Virus record (IMG/VR): IMGVR_UViG_3300027911_000050
Coordinates: 1 to 28,889 of that record
Direction: 5' to 3' (one strand)
Length of the DNA stretch: 28,889 nt
From: a virus
Position numbers and translations under genes: made by a program. Positions 21,913 to 28,889 of the stretch are shown piece by piece (the stretch's first letter is position 1; each line of letters starts with the position of its first letter). The notes beneath the pieces were generated by a model. It had not been told where the DNA came from. It made no database searches and saw nothing but the letters and a program-made list of their open reading frames with translations.

Positions 21913-24900
21913 ATGATACAGAGTAATCAAAAAACTTCACTGAAGGTTCCGTTCGAACTTCCTAAATTTATTAGTGAAGATCCAAATTACACCAATTTTG
22001 TTCTATTCCTACAGGCATACTATGAGTGGATGGAACAACAAGGAAATGTTTTAGATTTTACTAAAAGTATTAAGACTTACATGGATGTGGATTCCACAAC
22101 AGAAGAGTTCTTAAAATACGCCATGAATGATTTCATGGCGTATTTTCCACAGGATATAATGGCCGATCCTGTCAAAGTATTAAAAATAGCCAAGCAATTA
22201 TATCAAACCAAGGGAACACCAGCTTCGTATCAGTTCTTGTTTCGTGTTTTGTACAACACTGATGTGGACTTTTTCTTCACTAAAGATGCTGTACTGAAAG
22301 CATCTGCTGGTAAATGGTATGTTCCTAGAAGTCTAAAGTTAGCAACTTCTAATCCAAATTTCTTGAAGATTGCTAATCTAAGAGTATTCGGCCAAACTTC
22401 CAAATCGATTGCTACTATTGAAGCCGCCGTATTTGACGGTTTAAAGACTGAAGTTTTCATTTCTAACATCGAACGTTTGTTTCAATCCGGCGAAACAGTT
22501 ATTGTTGTAGATTCTAATAATCAACCAGTATTATTTGATGGGAACGAGTTAACGGCAACTATCGTGGGTCAGATTAGCCAAGTGTTAATAAACCCCAACT
22601 ATCGCGGTCTTAATTATCACGTAAACGATCCAGTTGTCATTTATGGTGGATTGAATTCTAACACACCAAATCCACTTGGCGCTACTGCTGAAATTGGTTC
22701 AGTTACATCTGGAGGCGTTCAACGCATTACAGTTACAACTGAAGGTTATGGTTATACGCCAGCGAATTATATTGGAAAAATTGGCAGTGGTAATACCAAT
22801 ATTAGCTTTGGAAATATCTCACCAACTGCTGGAGTTATTGCTGATGTTGGTTTATTAGATCTAACACATTCAAGTGGTCTTTCAAATGTTGGATATATCC
22901 CGGTTGATAGTATCGAACTTAAAAAAGATCATTACATTGGGAATATTGCGTTCAGTCATGGTGCCAATTTCCAGAATACAATGACAGGACTTTGGTCTAA
23001 TGGTAACTACAATTTTGCAAATGTTGCGTTCGCCAATGCCAACACTACATTAGCACAAGCATTTACATTTACTACATTGAATACAGCACCTATTCTTTCT
23101 GTTATTGTACAGAATCAAGGTGGTGGCATTACTACTGTGCCTACTGTTGCTGCACAATCTTTATATAATTCAGACAATCCATTGGCTGATATTGGTGGAA
23201 CTATTTTCTACCAACAAACTAACTTGGCAACGTTGGGTGTTCTTGCTCCAATTCAAATTGTAAATGCTGGTTATGGATATCAAAATAATGATACGATTAT
23301 CATAGCCGATGGTTCTGGTAAAGGTGCTACCGCCAACATTTTACATGTGAATTCTTCTGGTGCTATTATCAACGTAGGATATACACAATTAAACAATCAC
23401 TACCCAACTGGCGGTATGGGATACAATGCACAGCTTCCAAAAACTGTTTTTGTTGCCCATACAGCATCAGGAACAATTTCCTCAAGCAACACAAGCAATA
23501 CAATCTCGGGCAATGGAACTTCATTTACCACACAACTGAATGTGGGCTCATTGTTGATTTCCAGTTCTAATGTGATCATTGGTACAGTTCAATCAATTTC
23601 AAATGCAAATTCATTGATCTTGACCGCGAATGCTTCAAAAACTCTTATTGCGAATTCGTTCTATTTGAATACGGCTCAATTAGTTGTTCCTGGTATTCTT
23701 GGTACTGGTGCATCTTTCTCTGTTGTTTCTAACCGTATTGGCTCTGTGACTTCTATCAATTTAATTGATAACGGACAAGATTACATTTCTGCTCCAAAAG
23801 TTTCATTGTCCGTTCAGGATTTGATAGTAAGTAATGTTGCCTTAACAGGAACTCCTATTCCTGGTGATATAATTTATCAAGGTGCCAATACCAATAATGC
23901 AACATATCTTGCTACAGTCGATTTCATTTCTATTTTAGAAGCAAATGCAAATCCAGCAAATAGCATTTATCAAATGCGTGTGTATAACCACACATCTAAA
24001 CCAAGACAGAATACTGCCGGAATTATTACACCATTGAAAATTGATCGCGTGAATGCGAATATTGATTTGGTTTCAAATTATGGAACATCTCAAGTTCTAC
24101 CAACATTCAATTTAACCGATTCTCGTTTCGATTCCGCGAATGGTGCTATTACTTATGGTGATGGTAACGCAGAAGCCAATGCAACATTCTTAAACGGGTT
24201 GGTTATAGGTAGCGGCCAATATCTAGATACATCCGGACAGCCAAGTTCTTTTGATGTTTTACAAAGTACCCAATACAACAACTTTACATACGAAATTACA
24301 CTCGAAAAAGAAATTGCTAAGTATCGTGACATTCTATTAAATCTACTACATCCAGCGGGTATGCAAGTCATTGGTCGCTTTGCTATGAAGTCCAATACAA
24401 CATTGAATTTTAACACAATGGATGTATTGAATCAAGGTTTAAATTTATATGACTTGACTGGTGCTAAGTCATCTAATGTTTCGATGTATGGTAGTTTCAC
24501 CAATCCAAGTAATAACATCGTTAAATTTAACAATTTGTCTGGTGCAAATCTTGGCAATATCATCTTTGCAAATACATCTACAATCAGATTCCTAACCGCC
24601 AATAACATTGGAGTTGAGTCTTTAGTTATTGCAGTTAATTCATCAGCAAATACTATCACCTTACAAGACAATGTTTGGTTGAGTTTTGCCAATGTTGCTT
24701 ATGGTGTATCCAACACAGGTAACAATAGCATCATAAATATCGAATATTTGACCAATTCGTATAACATTGTAAACAATGGTTTGTATAGCAATACGATGTA
24801 TCCATTGATGGATATTATATATGCTGGAGACACCATTCAAGTTAATAACGCAACACAAGTTGTTGAAAGCATTAACTACTCTAATGGTGCTATCTATTTA

Positions 24901-25071
24901 CAAGGTGCATTGTCTAATGGTGCTAACGGCTTAATCTCAGTAACACGTAGCTTAAATTCAACCAATGTTCAAATTTTTGGACCATCAGGAACACAATATT
25001 TCCCAGAAATTACTGATGAAAATGGTAACTCACTAACAACAGAAAACGGAACTGTACTTCTACTAGGATAA
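21913..25071 (+). CDS. 7: gp7 baseplate wedge subunit
   Basis: 1052 residues (T4 gp7 is 1032). The N-terminus has LPKFISEDPNYTNFVLFLQA, YYEWMEQQG, TYMDVDSTTEEFLKYAMNDF and LYQTKGTPASYQFLFRVLYN, as in gp7 of T4-type phages. The middle has several copies of the Gly-rich module (GYGYTP, NAGYGYQNNDTIIIADGSGK, NGQDYISAPKVS) and an ISGNGTSFTTQLNVGS segment. Near residue 800 a helix EITLEKEIAKYRDILLNLLH precedes the C-terminal region. gp7 clamps the gp6 dimer with gp25 and gp53. The Gly-rich modules probably replace other T4 gp7 domains. Four bases follow before the fibre gene. Confidence 0.9.
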   Translation: MIQSNQKTSLKVPFELPKFISEDPNYTNFVLFLQAYYEWMEQQGNVLDFTKSIKTYMDVDSTTEEFLKYAMNDFMAYFPQDIMADPVKVLKIAKQLYQTKGTPASYQFLFRVLYNTDVDFFFTKDAVLKASAGKWYVPRSLKLATSNPNFLKIANLRVFGQTSKSIATIEAAVFDGLKTEVFISNIERLFQSGETVIVVDSNNQPVLFDGNELTATIVGQISQVLINPNYRGLNYHVNDPVVIYGGLNSNTPNPLGATAEIGSVTSGGVQRITVTTEGYGYTPANYIGKIGSGNTNISFGNISPTAGVIADVGLLDLTHSSGLSNVGYIPVDSIELKKDHYIGNIAFSHGANFQNTMTGLWSNGNYNFANVAFANANTTLAQAFTFTTLNTAPILSVIVQNQGGGITTVPTVAAQSLYNSDNPLADIGGTIFYQQTNLATLGVLAPIQIVNAGYGYQNNDTIIIADGSGKGATANILHVNSSGAIINVGYTQLNNHYPTGGMGYNAQLPKTVFVAHTASGTISSSNTSNTISGNGTSFTTQLNVGSLLISSSNVIIGTVQSISNANSLILTANASKTLIANSFYLNTAQLVVPGILGTGASFSVVSNRIGSVTSINLIDNGQDYISAPKVSLSVQDLIVSNVALTGTPIPGDIIYQGANTNNATYLATVDFISILEANANPANSIYQMRVYNHTSKPRQNTAGIITPLKIDRVNANIDLVSNYGTSQVLPTFNLTDSRFDSANGAITYGDGNAEANATFLNGLVIGSGQYLDTSGQPSSFDVLQSTQYNNFTYEITLEKEIAKYRDILLNLLHPAGMQVIGRFAMKSNTTLNFNTMDVLNQGLNLYDLTGAKSSNVSMYGSFTNPSNNIVKFNNLSGANLGNIIFANTSTIRFLTANNIGVESLVIAVNSSANTITLQDNVWLSFANVAYGVSNTGNNSIINIEYLTNSYNIVNNGLYSNTMYPLMDIIYAGDTIQVNNATQVVESINYSNGAIYLQGALSNGANGLISVTRSLNSTNVQIFGPSGTQYFPEITDENGNSLTTENGTVLLLG

Positions 25072-25074
25072 TAA

Positions 25075-27402
25075 ATGACAACAGTAAAAATTTCTCAATT
25101 ACCAACGCTTAATACTCTAGAAGCAAATACAGCAAATACATTTCTGATTGCTGATGATTTTACCACTGGAGTTACTAGCAAGATTACTCTTACTACATTA
25201 GCCGGTCAGTTATATTCTAATAATGCATTGGCTGTAGGCAATAATCTTATTTTGTTTCCGGATACTATTGCTCAATTTTCTGGTAATGCTGCATCTTATT
25301 TGCAGGTCAATCAACAAAACTTTAATCCATTTGGTTCATCTGATTATATTTTGACGGGTGATATCGGTACCAATACACAAGGCTATATCGATTTAGGTAT
25401 CAATAATTCACAATACAATACAGTAGCAGCAAACCAAACCGCACAGTCCCCAATGGATGGATATTTGGTTACTCAAGGTGATGGAAGCTATTTTTCTAAT
25501 CTAATTATCGGTACAAGCACTACTGGTGCAAATGTTATTTTTACTGTTGGTGGACAGAACGCAAACAACATCATTGCTAAAATAACTTCTACTGGTGTAG
25601 TAATGAACACAGCAATGGCTCTCATTTTTGGAGATGGCACATCACAAACGACTGCTGGCGCATCAAACGCATATGCACAAGCAGCGTTTGCTACCGCAAA
25701 TTCCGCATTACAAAATTCTGCTAACATTCTAATTCCTGGAAATCTAATATTAAATGGCGTAACAACATTTAATGGAAACACAGTATTCGAAAGCAACACA
25801 GTCCATTATGGCGCTTTGACTACAAATGGTAACAATATCACCAATGGTGTTTCTACACTTAATGGTAATGTTAATATTTCCGGAACAACAGTACACACAG
25901 GAAATACTTATTTTATCGGTGGTGTGACAGCAAATGGCATTTCTGTTCTTAATGGCCCACTGACGGTTAATGGAAACACCACAGTAACTGGTAGCACTTC
26001 GGTCATTGGTAACACAAATGTTACTGGTAATACCGTGGTAACCGGAAACACCACAGTAACTGGTAGTACATTAGTAACCGGAAACACCACAGTAACTGGT
26101 AGTACATTAGTAACCGGAAACACCACAGTAACCGGAAACACATTTGTTACCGGAGCAATTACAATCTCCGGAAATACTGTTGCTAATGGAACATCAACCC
26201 TCAATGGGAATGTTACCGTTGTTGGGGTTTTGGTAAACAATGGAACATCAATAAACAATGGAAATACTACACTTAATGGATTGGTGACAACCACAAGCAC
26301 ATTGACTATTGGTGGTACATTGATTCCAGCGAACAATAACATCTCATTGGGAACACCGTCTAATCCATTCAATACACTATACACAAGCAACTCTTCGGTT
26401 GTATTTGCAAATGCCAATGTATCGATTTCCGGTACATTTATGGCCAATGGTCAATCCGACTTCTTAGGTCCGGTTATTATTCAGAATCAAGTATATAATC
26501 AAAATGTTGGGTCGCTTGAAATTATTGGTAGTAACAATTATTCAACAGTTATACCCGCATCTAATGGTGTAATGATGCACGTTACCGGTTTGGATTATAT
26601 TGCTTCTAAAATAATGAACGATAGTTTTGGTCCTGGAAACACATATTCTGTATTTGTTGGTCGTGCTGGTAGGGGATCTGCCGGAGCACCAACAGCATCA
26701 CAAGCCGGTGACACTATTGCTAGATTCTCTGGATCATCTTACAGCAGCCCAAATTCAACGTTCATAACAACTGGTGTTGGTAGAATGGATATTGTTGCAT
26801 TAGAAAACAACACAGACTCATCTCGTGGTGCAATGATTGCATTCAGTGCGGTTCCTGTTGGCTCAAATACGATTGCAACAAACTTAGTAACAATCGCATC
26901 TAATGTGATGAACATCGGATCAAACACATCATTGAATGTAGCAAATGCCATTTATGTTGCCGGAAATGTTGTCCCATCTCAAGTGATTGGTACATGGACA
27001 CCATCAATGTTATTTGCGACAACACAAGGAACACAAGTCTACGCGACACAATATGGCAACTACATCAAAACTGGTAGAAAAGTATATGCAACATTTGATA
27101 TTGTTATTACAAGTCTAGGAACCGGGGCTGGAAATTTTAGCATGTCACTTGCCGGACTCCCAACACCAATGACAGGCAATGGTACATTTGGCGCTCTAGA
27201 AATTAATACTCAACAAGTAACCGCATCCGATCCAACATCAATGCAAGGTACTGTAGCAAGTGGCGCAACATCAGTGCCGGTGTTTGGTCAAATTATTGTT
27301 CCTGGTGGTGGTGGATCTATTACATATCGCCAAATCACCGCAGCAGATTTGGGTGGCACTACAAATATCACGGGAACTATCCAATACATCTCAGCAGCAT
27401 AA
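25075..27402 (+). CDS. Repeat-rich tail fibre protein
   Basis: 775 residues. The N-terminus starts VKISQLPTLNTLEANTANTF, a common virion-anchoring motif of phage fibres. An FGDGTSQTTAG motif is near residue 187. Residues about 220-420 are six-residue repeats of the form V-T-G-N-T-T, suggesting a triple-stranded beta shaft. The C-terminal domain (about 640-775: GTWTPSMLFATTQGTQVYAT, YGNYIKTGRKVYATFDIVI, GLPTPM) is shared with distal parts of many fibres. A 36-base tandem DNA repeat lies inside. Its place between gp7 and gp8 suggests a baseplate-attached fibre in a site not used by T4, where gp7 and gp8 are adjacent. Receptor unknown. Confidence 0.82.
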   Translation: MTTVKISQLPTLNTLEANTANTFLIADDFTTGVTSKITLTTLAGQLYSNNALAVGNNLILFPDTIAQFSGNAASYLQVNQQNFNPFGSSDYILTGDIGTNTQGYIDLGINNSQYNTVAANQTAQSPMDGYLVTQGDGSYFSNLIIGTSTTGANVIFTVGGQNANNIIAKITSTGVVMNTAMALIFGDGTSQTTAGASNAYAQAAFATANSALQNSANILIPGNLILNGVTTFNGNTVFESNTVHYGALTTNGNNITNGVSTLNGNVNISGTTVHTGNTYFIGGVTANGISVLNGPLTVNGNTTVTGSTSVIGNTNVTGNTVVTGNTTVTGSTLVTGNTTVTGSTLVTGNTTVTGNTFVTGAITISGNTVANGTSTLNGNVTVVGVLVNNGTSINNGNTTLNGLVTTTSTLTIGGTLIPANNNISLGTPSNPFNTLYTSNSSVVFANANVSISGTFMANGQSDFLGPVIIQNQVYNQNVGSLEIIGSNNYSTVIPASNGVMMHVTGLDYIASKIMNDSFGPGNTYSVFVGRAGRGSAGAPTASQAGDTIARFSGSSYSSPNSTFITTGVGRMDIVALENNTDSSRGAMIAFSAVPVGSNTIATNLVTIASNVMNIGSNTSLNVANAIYVAGNVVPSQVIGTWTPSMLFATTQGTQVYATQYGNYIKTGRKVYATFDIVITSLGTGAGNFSMSLAGLPTPMTGNGTFGALEINTQQVTASDPTSMQGTVASGATSVPVFGQIIVPGGGGSITYRQITAADLGGTTNITGTIQYISAA
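26038..26132 (+). repeat. 36-bp tandem repeat in the fibre gene
   Basis: Two perfect 36-base copies (26038-26073 and 26074-26109), then 23 bases of a third (26110-26132). Each encodes VTGNTTVTGSTL in frame. Diverged hexapeptide units lie on both sides. Slippage or recombination here would change shaft length in steps of 12 residues. Confidence 0.9.
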
Positions 27403-27412
27403 TAAATAGATC

Positions 27413-28825
27413 ATGGCATCAAATCAAAACATTCTCACTTATAACGCTAAAGCAATTCAAGTAGAACAGGCATATTACACCCCTGTTTCTACTGTGCAAG
27501 GTGTTCCTGTCGGTACCGCATATGCATTCATTGGTCGTGTCGATCCTTGGGCTAATAACACACCGGAAAACCCACTAGAAACTCAACAATATTTGAAGCA
27601 GACATTTAAAAACATGTTTGCAGCAAAAAAAGTAACAACAAATAACATTAGTCCGGTTATTCAAAGAATCAATTGGTCAGCCAATACCGTATATTCAGAA
27701 TATAGTGACATTGTTGATATGTTTGCAACCGATCAAAACGGTTATTTAATATATCCATTCTATGTAAAGAATCGGTATGATCAAGTGTTCAAATGTTTGT
27801 GTAACAACAACAATGGACCATCACAATACGAACCATTCTTTCAACCAGGAACATACCAAACCAATAACATTTTTGCGAATGCTGGTGATGGGTATAAATG
27901 GAAATACATTTATACAATCGATGTGGGTGGTAAAAAATCGTTTATGGATTCAAACTGGATGCCTGTTCCTGTTGGCGCAAATACTCCAAATCCTTATTTA
28001 ACTTCTGCTGGTTATGGCGATATCGAAGTAATTAATGTAACAAGCGGCGGTGGCGGTTATGATGCAGTCAATACTTATATCGTCGCAACAATTACTGGTG
28101 ATGGTTATGGAGCAACAGCCAATATCACACCCCAACAAGTAACAAATGGTATAATCACTGATATTGTTGTTGGCAATCCAGGAACAAACTATACTAATGC
28201 TAATGTAGCTATCAATGTGTATACATCATCAAATTTAGCTATTCCTGTTATTATTTCCAACACAGCAACAGCTATTGCTCCAATTTCTCCTGTTGGTGGA
28301 CATGGTTATGATCCATTATCGGAATTGGGTTGCTATAATGTAATGTATACAGTAGAATTTAATGGGTCCGAAAATGGCGCAATCCCAACAGATCCAGAAT
28401 ATTATCAAGTTGGTTTGTTGATCGATCCTTCAGATTATAACTCATATCCATATCCGGCAAGCAATGCGATTTATAACTTAGCAACACAATTTACGGTTGC
28501 TTCTAATATCGGTAATATATATCAAGACGATGAGGTTGTTGTTCAAGTTGATAACAATAATAATGTTTTGTTCTCCGGTACAGTTCTTAGTTTCAACTCA
28601 GCATCTTCTGTGTTGCAGCTAATAAATACAAATGGATCTTTTGTTATTGGGTCTGCTGTTAAGGGATTAAATTCTGGTGCATCTAGAACTTTACTTCAAA
28701 TCTCTGAACCATTAATGATACCATTCTCAGGATATCTCGCATACATAGAAAATAGGACTGGCGTTCAAAGAAGTGCTGATGGCATAGAACAGTTCAAGTT
28801 TATATTAGGTTATGGTGGACTTTAA
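27413..28825 (+). CDS. 8: gp8 baseplate wedge subunit, enlarged
   Basis: 470 residues (T4 gp8 is 334). Conserved gp8 parts: AYAFIGRVDPWANNTPENP, FKNMFAAKKVTTNNISPVIQ, RINWSANTVYSEY, DGYKWKYIYTIDVGGKKSFM with WMPVPVG, and a C-terminal RTGVQRSADGIEQFKFILGY. The excess length includes a Gly-rich insertion at about 201-268 (INVTSGGGGYDAV, ITGDGYGATANI, VVGNPGTNYTNANV) of the type also in gp6 and gp7, and a strand-rich segment near 370-430. gp8 dimers support fibre attachment in the T4 baseplate. The last 64 bases of the window hold only a 7-codon ORF and a trailing AAAGG that may be the ribosome site of the next gene. Confidence 0.9.
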   Translation: MASNQNILTYNAKAIQVEQAYYTPVSTVQGVPVGTAYAFIGRVDPWANNTPENPLETQQYLKQTFKNMFAAKKVTTNNISPVIQRINWSANTVYSEYSDIVDMFATDQNGYLIYPFYVKNRYDQVFKCLCNNNNGPSQYEPFFQPGTYQTNNIFANAGDGYKWKYIYTIDVGGKKSFMDSNWMPVPVGANTPNPYLTSAGYGDIEVINVTSGGGGYDAVNTYIVATITGDGYGATANITPQQVTNGIITDIVVGNPGTNYTNANVAINVYTSSNLAIPVIISNTATAIAPISPVGGHGYDPLSELGCYNVMYTVEFNGSENGAIPTDPEYYQVGLLIDPSDYNSYPYPASNAIYNLATQFTVASNIGNIYQDDEVVVQVDNNNNVLFSGTVLSFNSASSVLQLINTNGSFVIGSAVKGLNSGASRTLLQISEPLMIPFSGYLAYIENRTGVQRSADGIEQFKFILGYGGL

Positions 28826-28889
28826 TATTATAATTACTCCCATAAAAAAGTGAGTTTTAATGTCATTAATACACAAAGATTAATAAAGG

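Noticed and set aside
26038-26132. CRISPR-like array of 36-base repeats
   Set aside because: Units are directly adjacent with no spacers and encode in-frame shaft repeats.
25908-26447. Minus-strand ORF of 179 codons
   Set aside because: It is an antisense shadow of the hexapeptide-repeat region of the fibre gene; its apparent repeats mirror those.
28860-28883. ORF at the right edge
   Set aside because: ATG followed by only six more codons before TAA; more likely leader of the next gene.

Overview
The window is part of a T4-superfamily contractile-tailed phage (myovirus) genome. It is AT-rich, has almost no intergenic space, and carries recognisable T4 homologues: PhoH, gp33, gp59, gp32, gp26, gp4, gp48, gp53, a gp27-like hub, a gp5-like OB domain and spike, gp25, gp6, gp7 and gp8. 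The host should be Gram-negative, because the phage encodes an exported outer-membrane-barrel-like protein and a SleB-type cell-wall hydrolase. A circularly permuted tmRNA gene with an AND-type tag start points to a proteobacterial host. Cyanobacteria also have permuted tmRNAs, but nothing cyanophage-specific is visible here. The organism is inferred from content only.

Layout. 1-539 (-): a partial GIY-YIG homing endonuclease. 620-1574: a small ORF and PhoH. 1658-2248: a mini tail-fibre protein and a Tfa-type chaperone fragment behind a perfect T4-type late promoter. 2304-3148: a small basic protein and an acidic/basic histone-H1-like protein, closed by a strong terminator. 3179-3650: a two-piece (permuted) tmRNA. 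Its acceptor half (3' end at 3305) lies upstream of its coding half (5' end at 3480), and a 53-codon zinc-finger-like ORF fills the intervening segment. The -35 box of its perfect sigma70 promoter lies in the loop and stem of the preceding terminator. 3681-4983: an exported barrel-like protein, the SleB-family hydrolase and a small membrane protein. 4983-7258: gp33, gp59, a HAD nucleotidase and gp32, covering replication and late-transcription control, ended by a terminator.

From 7286 to 13353 the minus strand carries a late block read leftward: gp4, a gp2-like candidate, a tail-tube-family protein, gp26, a small protein, then two paralogous tape-measure-like proteins, one with a muralytic-like domain. 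From 13389 to 28825 the plus strand carries the baseplate block: gp48, gp53, gp27-like hub, gp5 OB domain, an unknown, the spike, an unknown, gp25, gp6, gp7, a repeat-rich fibre and gp8. The two blocks diverge from only 35 bases near 13.35 kb.

The most notable item is the permuted tmRNA with a gene inside its intervening segment and a reading frame whose tag ends in VANG rather than a LAA-type terminus. Other notable features are two perfect sigma70 promoters inside early genes, a gp5 split into separate genes without a lysozyme domain, and a shared glycine-rich module in gp6, gp7 and gp8.
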